Shown one piece after another: positions 1 to 8,054 of a DNA stretch of 64,000 bases. The notes beneath the pieces are model-generated. The model made no database searches, was not told where the DNA came from, and worked only from the letters and a program-made list of their open reading frames with translations. Source of the stretch: Vulcanimicrobiota bacterium (GTDB lineage: Bacteria > Vulcanimicrobiota > Xenobia > Xenobiales > JADMJV01). Made by a program: the position numbers and the translations under genes. Numbering within the stretch: the first letter of the stretch is position 1; the number at the start of each line of letters is the position of its first letter. Location: the NCBI GenBank assembly GCA_017307785.1, contig JAFKGI010000039.1, positions 15,829 to 79,828 of the forward strand, given 5' to 3'.

Positions 1-190
1 CCGGACAACCGCCCGTCCGCCACCCGCCCCAGACAGTCCGCCACCGGCCCCGGACAACCGCCCGTCCGCCACCCGCCCCAGACAGTCCGCCACCGGCCCC
101 GGACAACCCCCTGTCCGCCACCCGCCCCAGACAGTCCGCCACCCGGCCCGGACAACCCCCGTCCGCCACCCACCCCAGACAAACCCGACC
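1..190. repeat. 49-bp GC-rich tandem repeat array (left copy)
   Basis: Four repeat starts, each beginning CCGGACAACC, lie at 1, 50, 99 and 148, giving an exact 49-bp period; the array probably continues left of the window. Each unit contains a short hairpin (CGGAC, 7-9 nt loop, GTCCG) and a second GTCCGCCACC block. The array ends about 30 bp before the operator of the efflux operon. The same unit recurs at 18495-18826. There are no unique spacers between units, so this is a tandem repeat and not a CRISPR array. Confidence 0.9.
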
Positions 191-218
191 CTCCAAGACA
201 AAAGTCCTATATAAACAC

Positions 219-240
219 AAACCGACCGTATGGTATGTTT
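219..240. promoter_or_regulatory. Candidate TetR-family operator of the efflux operon
   Basis: A 22-bp interrupted palindrome with half-sites AAACnnACC and GGTnnGTTT about a 4-bp centre lies 28 bp before the first start codon (269). An AT-rich stretch at 207-216 could be a -10 region overlapping or abutting it. The shape is typical of TetR-family sites, and the operon it heads ends with a TetR gene (6434-6994), so autorepression relieved by a pump substrate is the natural reading. This is inference; no footprint is known. Confidence 0.55.
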
Positions 241-268
241 CTCGACACAGTCCAGCGGAGGTGCACCC

Positions 269-592
269 ATGCCCGTCTACAGCCTGCTCATGATCTCGAT
301 CCTCTTCGAGGTCGCGGGCACCAGCCTCATGCCTTCCACCCAAGGACTCACGAGGCCCCTGCCCTCCATCGCCCTGGTGCTGTGCTACGGAGTCTCGTTC
401 CTACTGATGACCAAAGTCACCCAGGTTCTGCCCACCGGCCTGGTCTACGCCCTCTGGAGCTCGCTGGGGATCGTGCTCACCACTCTCGTCGGAGTGGTCT
501 TCCTGGGGCAGCGACTGGACCCACCGACCCTGCTCGGCCTCGCCCTGATCCTCAGCGGCGTGGTCACCCTCAGACTCAAGGAGACCCCATGA
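269..592 (+). CDS. SMR-family small multidrug efflux protein (EmrE-like)
   Basis: A 107-residue inner-membrane protein with four predicted helices that aligns end to end with EmrE. It has the essential proton/drug-coupling glutamate at residue 14 (LFEVAGTSLM), the conserved YALWSSLGIV segment of helix 3 and the GQRLD loop before helix 4. The usual lysine after LM in helix 1 is proline here. The start at 269 is chosen because GGAGG lies 7 bp upstream and the protein then begins exactly as in the family; an upstream in-frame start at 230 would add 13 residues and lacks this site. The stop overlaps the next start (ATGA), so it is translationally coupled to an RND system, an unusual arrangement. 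Expected role: proton-coupled export of cationic compounds. Confidence 0.88.
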   Translation: MPVYSLLMISILFEVAGTSLMPSTQGLTRPLPSIALVLCYGVSFLLMTKVTQVLPTGLVYALWSSLGIVLTTLVGVVFLGQRLDPPTLLGLALILSGVVTLRLKETP

Positions 593-1956
593 AACCCCAC
601 TTCCTCGCGCTCCTGCTAGCAGGCTGCGCCGCCCAAACCCCGGCCGCCCCACCCCCCGAAGCCACCAAAGTCCGCGCCATCACCGCCCAACTCCAGGACG
701 TGCCCCTGGAAGAAGAGTGGATCGGCACCGCCGAGGGCAAAGTCAACGCCCGCATCCAGGCTCAGATCAGCGGCACCCTGCTGCGCCAGAACTACAAAGA
801 CGGGTCCTTCGTCAGACGCGGCCAGCTGCTCTTCGAACTCGACTCGCGACCGGCCCAGGCCGCCCTCGAACAAGCCGAAGCTCAGTGCGCCCAGGCCCAC
901 GGTCAGGTGCTCCAGGCCGACAGCCAGAAACGCGCCGCCCAGGCCGCCCGCGACCAGGCCCGCGATCAGAAAGGCCAGGCCCAGGCCGCCTACCAACAGG
1001 CGCTGGGCCAGGTCGAGCAAACCAACGGCGGCCTGGCCGAAGCCCAGGCCCACGAAAAGCGCACCGCCCTCGACGAAGACAAGATTCGCCCGCTGCTGGG
1101 CGACGACGCCGTCACCCAGCAGGACCTGGACAACGCCGTCCAGCTCCACGAAGCCGCTCGCGCCCAGGTGCGCTCGGCCGCCGGCCTGGTGCTCACCGCT
1201 GAGGGCGCCAAAGCCTCGGCCCAGGCCCAGATCCGCCTGGCCGAATCGGCCATCCGGGCCGCCGAAGCCCAGATCGGAACCTCCGAAGCCAATCGTATGA
1301 CCGCCCAGGCCCAGCTGAAAGCCGCCGAAGCCGCCGTCAAACAGGCCGACATCCAGCTCGGCTACACCCGCATCCTGTCGCCCATCGACGGCATCGCCGG
1401 CGTGGCCCGCGTGCAGGTGGGCGACCTGGTGCAACCCGGGACCGGCGATCCCCTGACCGAAGTCTCCCAGATCGACCCCATCAAAGTCGTCTTCAACCTG
1501 CCCGAACAGCAGATGCTGGCCCATCCCGACCGTGACTGGAAGAAGGCCAACTTCCTCATCCGCCTCTCCAGCGGCAAAGACTACCCGGCTCAGGGCAAAT
1601 TCTTCTCGGAAGACCGGGGCGTGGCTATGGCCACCGGTTCGGTCAAAATCACCGCCCTCTTCCCCAACCCCAAACAAGACCTCAAGCCCGGCCAGTTCGC
1701 CCGCATCCGCAGCCGTCAGAGCGTGGCCAAAGGCGTCATCCTGGTTCCCCAGGAAGCCATCTTCCCGCTGCTCAACCGCGACCAGGTAGCCGTCGTGGGA
1801 GCCGACAAGAAGGTCGAATACCGCTCGGTCACGCTGGGCCAGCTGGTCGGCAACCGGCGTATCGTCCAAAAAGGCCTGGAGCCCGGCGAACTCGTCGTGC
1901 TGGACGGCTCCAAATCGGCCCAGCCCGGCGCTCTGGTGGAAGTGGAGAAGACCTAG
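589..1956 (+). CDS. RND efflux periplasmic adaptor lipoprotein (AcrA/MexA type)
   Basis: 455 residues. The N-terminus is a lipoprotein signal with lipobox LLAGC (Cys13), so the protein should be anchored in the inner membrane facing the periplasm. A split lipoyl/biotinyl-type domain (ARIQAQISGTLLRQNYKDGS and the GIAGVARVQVGDLVQPGT region) flanks a long Ala/Gln-rich coiled-coil hairpin (about residues 80-250), and a beta-barrel and membrane-proximal domain follow. The hairpin is long and strongly repetitive in AQA motifs, longer than in AcrA. It bridges the pump at 1958 to the outer-membrane factor at 5056. The start overlaps the SMR stop (ATGA) and the stop is 1 bp from the pump start. Confidence 0.9.
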   Translation: MKPHFLALLLAGCAAQTPAAPPPEATKVRAITAQLQDVPLEEEWIGTAEGKVNARIQAQISGTLLRQNYKDGSFVRRGQLLFELDSRPAQAALEQAEAQCAQAHGQVLQADSQKRAAQAARDQARDQKGQAQAAYQQALGQVEQTNGGLAEAQAHEKRTALDEDKIRPLLGDDAVTQQDLDNAVQLHEAARAQVRSAAGLVLTAEGAKASAQAQIRLAESAIRAAEAQIGTSEANRMTAQAQLKAAEAAVKQADIQLGYTRILSPIDGIAGVARVQVGDLVQPGTGDPLTEVSQIDPIKVVFNLPEQQMLAHPDRDWKKANFLIRLSSGKDYPAQGKFFSEDRGVAMATGSVKITALFPNPKQDLKPGQFARIRSRQSVAKGVILVPQEAIFPLLNRDQVAVVGADKKVEYRSVTLGQLVGNRRIVQKGLEPGELVVLDGSKSAQPGALVEVEKT

Positions 1957-1957
1957 C

Positions 1958-4900
1958 ATGTCCCACTTCTTCATTCGCCGCCCCATCGTGGCCATCGTCA
2001 TCGCCATCCTTACGGTGGTGCTCGGGGCTATCGTCATGAACGGCCTGCCCGTTTCGGAATTTCCCGATGTCGTGCCGCCCGAAGTCCAGGTGCAGGCCAC
2101 CTACGTGGGCGCCGACGCCCAGACCTTGGAGCAGGCCGTCACCATCCCCATTGAGCAGCAGATGTCCGGTATCGAGAACTTCGGCTACATGACCTCGATT
2201 CTCTCGGCCTCGGGTGTGTCGCGCACCACCCTCAGCTTTCAGGTCGGCTCGGACGCCGACAAAGACCTCTTCCTCACCCAGATGCGCGGCCAGCAGGCCA
2301 ACGCCCAGCTGCCGGTGGAGGTCAACAGTCAGGGACTGGTCATCTCCAAAGCCCTCTCCACCCCGTTGCTGCTGATCGCTCTCTCCTCGCCCAACTCCAC
2401 CTACGACGCCGAATTTCTCACCAACTACGCCTATGTCAACCTCAATGACGAACTGATGCGCATCCCCGGCGTTGGATCGATCCAGGTCTTCGGCGCCGGA
2501 AAATACGCCCTGCGCATCTGGGTCAAGCCCGACCAGCTGAGCCGACTCGGCCTTTCCGTGCCCGACGTGGTCCAGGCCGTGCAAAGCCAGAACACCGTCA
2601 ACCCGGTGGGCAAACTGGGCGGCGAACCCATGCCGCCCGGTCAAAAATTCACCTACACCATGCGCGCCCAGGGCCGTCTGGAATCGCCGGAACAGTTCGG
2701 CAACATCGTGGTGCGCGAGACCGCCGACGGCGGACTGGTGCGTCTGCGCGACGTGGCCCGGGTGGAACTGGGCGCTCAGGACTACAACCTGCAGGGCCGC
2801 TTCAACGGCAAGCCCTCGGCCGTGCTCATGATCAACCAGATGCCCGGCTCCAACGGCCTGGCCGTGGCCGCCGCCGTCAAAGAGCGCCTGGCCGAACTGG
2901 AAAAGCGCTTTCCCAAAGACATGCAGTCGGAAATCGCCCTCGACACCACCCTGGCCGTCTCGGCCGGCATCCACGAGATCATTCTCACTCTGGCCATCGC
3001 CATCGTGCTGGTGGTGCTGGTCGTCTATCTCTTCCTGCAAAGCTGGAGAGCCACCCTGATTCCGCTGCTGGCCATTCCGGTCAGTCTCATCGGCACTTTT
3101 GCCGTCTTCCCGCTGGTCGGCTTCTCCATCAACACCCTGACTCTCTTCGGTCTGGTGCTGGCCATCGGTCTGGTGGTGGATGACGCCATCGTGGTGGTGG
3201 AAGCAGTCGAGCGTCACATCGAAGATGGCCTCAGCCCCCAAGAAGCCTCCCGCAAAGCCATGGACGAAATCTCCGGACCCCTGGTGGGAATCGCGCTGGT
3301 GCTCACCTCGGTCTTCATTCCCACCCTCTTCATCCCGGGAATCACCGGCCGGCTTTATCAGCAGTTCGCCTTGACCATCACCATCTCGGTGCTGCTCTCG
3401 GCCTTCAATGCCCTCACCCTGAGCCCGGCCCTGGCCGCCAAACTCTTGCGCCATCAGCCGCGTCGTCCGATTTTCGACAAATTCAACCGCGCCATGGAGC
3501 GCCTGACCGGCGGCTACGTGCGCATCTCCAGTCTACTGCTGCGGCGCACCTCGCTGGTCAGTCTGGCTCTGCTCGTCAGCTGTCTGGGCGCCGCCTGGCT
3601 GCACCACGGCCTGCCCGCCGGCTACTTGCCCGAAGAAGACCCCGGTTACGCCATGGTCGATGTGCAGCTCCCCTCGGGCTCTTCCATGCAAGAGACCTCC
3701 AAAGCCGTGGCCGAGCTGGAAAAACGCATCGCGGCCGTGCCCGGCGTGCAAAGCTACTGCTCGGTGATGGGCTGGAGCATGATGAGCGGCGCCGACACCA
3801 CCTACAGCGGCTTCCTCTTCGTCACTCTCAAACCGTGGGAGCAGCGCAAAAACCTCAAGTCCTATGCGGCCACCGTCGGGGAACTCAACGGTGCCGTGGC
3901 CGGCCTGCCCGGCGTCAGTTCCTTTGTCTTCGCTCCTCCGGCCATCCCCGGCATCGGCTCCACCGGCGGCGTTTCCTTCGTGCTCGAAGACCGCGCCGGC
4001 AAAGACATTCCCTTCATGACCCACCAGCTCAATCGCTTCCTGCAGGCCTGCGCCAAGCGCCCGGAACTGGGACCGCTGGCGGCCACCTTCGAGGCCTCGG
4101 TGCCCCAGGTTTTTGTGGAGGTGGACCGCGAGAAGGCCCTCAAACAAGGAGTGGCTCTCAGCGACATCTACAGCACCATGCAGGCCTATATGGGTGGCGT
4201 TTTCATCAACTATTTCAACCTCTTCGGTCGCCAGTGGCAGGTTTACGTGCAGGCCGACGGCCAGTTTCGTGACGACCCCAAAAAGCTCTCGCTCTTTTCG
4301 GTGCGGGCTCGCTCGGGAGAAATGGTTCCACTGACCGGTCTGACTCAGTCGGAGATGCGGCCCGGACCCGAATATCTGACCCACTACAACCTGCACAAAT
4401 CCATTCAGATCAATGGGGCGGCCGCTCCCGGCTACAGCTCGGCCCAGGCCATGGCCGCTCTCGAGCAGACCTTTGCCGAGGTGATGCCGCCAGAAATGGG
4501 CTACGGTTACACCGGCATGTCCTTCCAGGAGAAACGCGCTCAGCAGGGCATCTCCGCCCAGGCCATCCTGCTGCTCTCGCTTTTCTTCGTCTTCCTGATT
4601 CTGGCCGCCACCTACGAAAGCTGGAGCCTGCCCTTCTCGGTGCTGCTTTCCACCCCGGTGGCCCTGATGGGCGCTTTCGGAGCTCTGGCCGCCCGCCGAC
4701 TGCTCGGTCACCCCGCTATGGAAAACAATCTCTACGCCCAGATCGGGATGGTGATGCTGATCGGACTGGCCGCCAAGAACGCCATTCTGATCGTGGAGTT
4801 TGCCCGCGAGGAAGTGAATCGCGGACGTTCCCTCAGCGAAGCCGCCCTGGAAGGAGCCCGACTGCGGTTGCGGCCCATTCTGATGACCTCTTTCGCCTTC

Positions 4901-5059
4901 ATCCTGGGCTGCGTTCCCCTGTGGCTGGCCAGCGGAGCCGGCGCCGTCGGTCGTCAGGTGATGGGCACCACCGTCATCGGCGGCATGCTGGCCGCCACCG
5001 TGCTGGGCATCTTCCTGGTGCCCGCCCTCTTTGTAATGGTCGAGAAAGGCAGAAAATGA
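1958..5059 (+). CDS. RND multidrug efflux pump, HAE1 type (AcrB/MexB-like)
   Basis: 1033 residues, the usual length for hydrophobe/amphiphile exporters. Twelve transmembrane helices and two large periplasmic loops are visible. The proton-relay aspartates are present in TM4 (LVVDDAIVVVEAVE), as is the TM10 lysine (GLAAKNAILIVEF). The N-terminus (FFIRRPIVAIVIAI) is the canonical cytoplasmic start and first helix. It should take drugs or lipophilic compounds from the periplasm and inner-membrane leaflet and pass them through the adaptor (589) and the outer-membrane channel (5056). Its stop overlaps the next start by ATGA. Substrate cannot be told from sequence. Confidence 0.95.
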   Translation: MSHFFIRRPIVAIVIAILTVVLGAIVMNGLPVSEFPDVVPPEVQVQATYVGADAQTLEQAVTIPIEQQMSGIENFGYMTSILSASGVSRTTLSFQVGSDADKDLFLTQMRGQQANAQLPVEVNSQGLVISKALSTPLLLIALSSPNSTYDAEFLTNYAYVNLNDELMRIPGVGSIQVFGAGKYALRIWVKPDQLSRLGLSVPDVVQAVQSQNTVNPVGKLGGEPMPPGQKFTYTMRAQGRLESPEQFGNIVVRETADGGLVRLRDVARVELGAQDYNLQGRFNGKPSAVLMINQMPGSNGLAVAAAVKERLAELEKRFPKDMQSEIALDTTLAVSAGIHEIILTLAIAIVLVVLVVYLFLQSWRATLIPLLAIPVSLIGTFAVFPLVGFSINTLTLFGLVLAIGLVVDDAIVVVEAVERHIEDGLSPQEASRKAMDEISGPLVGIALVLTSVFIPTLFIPGITGRLYQQFALTITISVLLSAFNALTLSPALAAKLLRHQPRRPIFDKFNRAMERLTGGYVRISSLLLRRTSLVSLALLVSCLGAAWLHHGLPAGYLPEEDPGYAMVDVQLPSGSSMQETSKAVAELEKRIAAVPGVQSYCSVMGWSMMSGADTTYSGFLFVTLKPWEQRKNLKSYAATVGELNGAVAGLPGVSSFVFAPPAIPGIGSTGGVSFVLEDRAGKDIPFMTHQLNRFLQACAKRPELGPLAATFEASVPQVFVEVDREKALKQGVALSDIYSTMQAYMGGVFINYFNLFGRQWQVYVQADGQFRDDPKKLSLFSVRARSGEMVPLTGLTQSEMRPGPEYLTHYNLHKSIQINGAAAPGYSSAQAMAALEQTFAEVMPPEMGYGYTGMSFQEKRAQQGISAQAILLLSLFFVFLILAATYESWSLPFSVLLSTPVALMGAFGALAARRLLGHPAMENNLYAQIGMVMLIGLAAKNAILIVEFAREEVNRGRSLSEAALEGARLRLRPILMTSFAFILGCVPLWLASGAGAVGRQVMGTTVIGGMLAATVLGIFLVPALFVMVEKGRK

Positions 5060-6441
5060 AAATCCCCGTCCTGGCCCTGCTCCTACCCCTGTGCGTCTGG
5101 GCCGCGCCCGTGCCCGACAAGTTCCGGGATGACCCGGCCCCTTCTCAGCGTTCCTTTGCCGACGAAGAGTGGCGCAGAGTCTTTCCCGACCCCAAGCTGC
5201 ACCAACTGATGGAGGTGGCTCTAAAGAACAACCCGGACCAGCGCATCGCTCTGGCCCGGGTTCAGGTGGCTCGCGCCAACGCCGGCATTCAGGGCGCCCA
5301 GGAATGGCCCAAGCTGGGCCTGACCGCCGGTATGCACCAGACCTACACCTCGGCCAACGATCCCAACTTCGTGCCCGGCTTCTTCCCTCAGAATCGCGCC
5401 TTTGGAGAAGTGCTGCTCAATCTGCTCAGCTTCGAATTCGACCTCTGGGGTCGTGTCGGCCACGAAACCGACGCGGCCGTGGCCCAGGCGGTGGCCAGCG
5501 AGTTTGACCGGCTCACGGCCCAGACCATGCTGGTCAGCGAACTCACCACCAGCTACTACAACCTGCTGGCCCTGGATACCGAACTGGCCGTCACCGAGCG
5601 CACTCTGGAAGCGCGCCGCAAGACTCGGCGCATCCTGGCGGTGCGTCAAAAGGCCGGCCTGACCAACCGCATGGATCTGGACCAGGCCGACCAGCTGGTG
5701 CTGACCACCGAACTGGCCCTGCCCGAAGCCAAGAATCGCATCTCCCAGCTGGAAAACCGCATCCGCCAGCTGCAGGGCGACTTTCCCGGCCCGGTGGAGC
5801 GCGGCCTGTCTCTACTGGATCAGCAGCAACCGCCGGAAGTGCCCGCCGGTCTCACCAGCGACCTGCTGCTGCGCCGACCTGACCTGCGTTCGGCCCAGGC
5901 CCTGCTGGCCAGCCGCATCCATTTGCGTCAGGCGGCCGAAGTGGCCTGGCTCCCCCGACTCACCCTCAACGCCTTCGTGGGCCTGCAGAGCAAGGCCGCA
6001 GGCTCGCTTTTCCAGGGCCGCAGCCTGGCCTGGTCGCTCAATCCCGGCCTGCAGCTGCCGGTTTTCGACGCCAGCCTGATGAGCGCCGTCGACCTGGCCG
6101 ACGCCAACCAGCAGGTGGCCTTCGTGCAGTATGAGCAGGTGGTCACACTGGCTTTCCGCGAGGTGGCCGACGCCCTCAGCTACTACGCGCGCATCCGCGA
6201 GATGCGCGAAACTCGCGAGCAGCTGGTCAAGACGTTGGAAAACCGCAGCTCGATAGCCTACAAGCGCTATCGCGGCGGCATCGGCCCCATGCTGGACGCC
6301 CTGGACGCCGACCGCGACCTCTTCACCGCCCAGATTCAGCTGGTGCAGACGCGCCGCGACGAATTGCTCTCGGTGGTGCAGCTTTATCGGGCGCTGGGGG
6401 GTGGCTGGACGCGAAGTCCAGAAGCGCCCGCCGATGAGTAA
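5056..6441 (+). CDS. TolC-family outer-membrane efflux channel (OprM/NodT type)
   Basis: 461 residues with a cleavable signal peptide (MKIPVLALLLPLCVWA); no clear lipobox, unlike many OprM relatives. Two repeats of the outer-membrane efflux fold are visible, with the typical segments FDLWGRV in the first and LLLRRPDLRSAQALLASR in the second. It is the outer-membrane exit duct for the RND pump upstream. The start overlaps the pump stop (ATGA); the end overlaps the TetR gene by 8 bp, so all five genes look like one transcript. Confidence 0.92.
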   Translation: MKIPVLALLLPLCVWAAPVPDKFRDDPAPSQRSFADEEWRRVFPDPKLHQLMEVALKNNPDQRIALARVQVARANAGIQGAQEWPKLGLTAGMHQTYTSANDPNFVPGFFPQNRAFGEVLLNLLSFEFDLWGRVGHETDAAVAQAVASEFDRLTAQTMLVSELTTSYYNLLALDTELAVTERTLEARRKTRRILAVRQKAGLTNRMDLDQADQLVLTTELALPEAKNRISQLENRIRQLQGDFPGPVERGLSLLDQQQPPEVPAGLTSDLLLRRPDLRSAQALLASRIHLRQAAEVAWLPRLTLNAFVGLQSKAAGSLFQGRSLAWSLNPGLQLPVFDASLMSAVDLADANQQVAFVQYEQVVTLAFREVADALSYYARIREMRETREQLVKTLENRSSIAYKRYRGGIGPMLDALDADRDLFTAQIQLVQTRRDELLSVVQLYRALGGGWTRSPEAPADE

Positions 6442-6994
6442 GGCCCACGAACGCAAAAAACAGCCGGATCAGGTGCGACGCAGTTTGCTGGAAAACGCCG
6501 CCCGACTGGCGGCCGAACGCGGCTATGAAGCCGTTACCATCCAGGCCGTGGCCGACGCTTCGGGCGTTACCAAGGGCGGCTTGATGCATCACTTCGGCTC
6601 CAAGTTCGAGCTGGTCAAGGCGGCTTTCTGGGAACTGACCGAGCACTTCGAAGCCGACATCGAGCAAGAGCTGCAGGACCAGCCGATGGAATACGGGGTG
6701 TTCACCAGGGCCTACATCAAGGTCTGCCTGCGCAACTACACGCCCGAGGAACGCCTGCTGTCCAAAGCCGTGCTGGTGTTTCTCTTTTCCGAACCCAATC
6801 TGCGCGACGGCTGGTCCAACTGCCAGGAAAAGTGGATGAGCCGATTCGCCGAGACCGATGGGGATTTATCGCTGGAACTGTTGCGTTCGGCGGCCGATGG
6901 CATGTGGATGGATCAAATCATCGATCCGGACCGTCTGGCCGCCCGCATGCCCGAGATCATCCAGGGCATGCTCGATCGCACTCGACCTACTTGA
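6434..6994 (+). CDS. TetR/AcrR-family transcriptional regulator
   Basis: 186 residues. The N-terminal helix-turn-helix spans about residues 15-60 and contains the family signature (GYEAVTIQAVADASGVTKGG followed by HHFGSKFELV). The C-terminal ligand domain is variable. It starts inside the 3' end of the TolC-family gene and is the last gene of the efflux operon, so it probably represses the operon from the palindrome at 219-240. Its stop overlaps the convergent gene at 6987 by 8 bp. Confidence 0.92.
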   Translation: MSKAHERKKQPDQVRRSLLENAARLAAERGYEAVTIQAVADASGVTKGGLMHHFGSKFELVKAAFWELTEHFEADIEQELQDQPMEYGVFTRAYIKVCLRNYTPEERLLSKAVLVFLFSEPNLRDGWSNCQEKWMSRFAETDGDLSLELLRSAADGMWMDQIIDPDRLAARMPEIIQGMLDRTRPT

Positions 6995-8054
6995 TTTCGA
7001 TGGTCCCGACCGATTCGGCCTTGTAGTAGGGTAGCAGCTCGTCGCGCCCCAGAATCACCGAGTTCGGATACTCTTTGGCGGTGAGGCGGCGCAAAATCAA
7101 ACGGGAGGCGGGGGAGGTGACCAGCACCGGCATTAACCCCTTGTCCTGCATCGTGCCCACCGCTCGCTTCATGGCCGGCAACACCTCGGACTGCAGCAGC
7201 GGATCTTCGGATAGAACCAGTCCTTGAGGACCGTAGCTGCCCAGTTTGCAGAGGGCCGCTTCCAGCTTCGGTCCCACTTCCACGATTTGTAGGACCCGGT
7301 CGGTCGAGACGTCGGCCAGGATGGATCCGGCCAACTTGCGGCGGGCGGCCTCGCTCAGACTGTCCGGATCTTTCCCCGATTGGAGCGCCACCTCGCCAAG
7401 GGTGGCCAGGTCGCGCACGCACACTCGTTCCCGCAGCAAATTGCGAATCACCGCCAGCAGCCGGGCAAAGGCAGCCGGATCGGTGTGAAAACGGTTGACC
7501 AGCGCCGGCTGCTCGGACTGGAGAACGGCCAGTCCGGCCTGCAACTGGTCGGGCGTGTACCAATCGCTGGCACTTTCACGCAGCAGTTCCGTCATCTGAG
7601 TGGCCCAAACGCTGGTCGGCTCGAAGACCATCAGGCCTTTGGCTTCCAGACCGGCCTTCTCGGCCGCGGGCGCCCATTTGCCCGGCATCTGGTAGGTCGG
7701 GTCGTGGGTGAGCGTTCCCGTTAAGCTCTCGAGCTTCGACTCGGGGCCGATGGCCAGCACCTGTCCAGGCTCCAGTCTGGCCCTTCCCAGTGGCTGGCCG
7801 TCCCGCAGAATCTGATATTCGCCCGGAGCCAGCGTGGGGTCAGGGGTGAAACGAGTGCCCGGCACGATCCAACCCAGTTCGCCCACCAGATGTCGGCGAA
7901 TGGAAAACAGTCTGGAGGTGAATGCTTCCGATGACAGAGCACTCCCCAGGCGAACTTCAAAAACCGGAGTCTGCACAATCTTGTCCACTTCGGGACGTTC
8001 CGCCGCTACCGGCAGACTCAGCAAGGCCAGCGCCAGCAGCAATCTACAGAACAT
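6987..8054 (-). CDS. Exported protein resembling the FlhA cytoplasmic C-terminal domain (copy 2)
   Basis: 355 residues beginning with a signal peptide (MFCRLLLALALLSLPVAA). The rest follows the soluble C-terminal half of FlhA and the type III export gate in order: FEVRLGSAL with SRLFSIRRHL near residue 50, a PGTRFTPDPTLAPGEYQIL block near 65-83, the VFEPTSVWATQMTELL helix, NLLRERVCVRDLATLGE, and PVLVTSPASRLILRRL near the C-terminus. The N-terminal membrane half of FlhA (about 300 residues) is absent. In flagella this domain docks export chaperones and substrates in the cytoplasm, so an exported version cannot do that job. It is downstream of, and overlaps by 11 bp, a diverged paralogue. The similarity is read by eye; function unknown. 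Confidence 0.7.
   Translation of the reverse strand: MFCRLLLALALLSLPVAAERPEVDKIVQTPVFEVRLGSALSSEAFTSRLFSIRRHLVGELGWIVPGTRFTPDPTLAPGEYQILRDGQPLGRARLEPGQVLAIGPESKLESLTGTLTHDPTYQMPGKWAPAAEKAGLEAKGLMVFEPTSVWATQMTELLRESASDWYTPDQLQAGLAVLQSEQPALVNRFHTDPAAFARLLAVIRNLLRERVCVRDLATLGEVALQSGKDPDSLSEAARRKLAGSILADVSTDRVLQIVEVGPKLEAALCKLGSYGPQGLVLSEDPLLQSEVLPAMKRAVGTMQDKGLMPVLVTSPASRLILRRLTAKEYPNSVILGRDELLPYYKAESVGTIEIK

Noticed and set aside
616..2100. Long minus-strand open frame of 494 codons opposite the RND adaptor gene
   Set aside because: It is the antisense shadow of a clear adaptor gene in a GC-rich region; composition (Gly/Leu/Phe repeats) and lack of any family support reject it.
1829..3454. 541-codon minus-strand frame opposite the RND pump
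   Set aside because: Antisense to well-conserved pump motifs; His/Gln/Asp-rich translation typical of a shadow frame.
3533..4711. 392-codon minus-strand frame opposite the RND pump
   Set aside because: Same reason: mirror of conserved codons with no independent signal.
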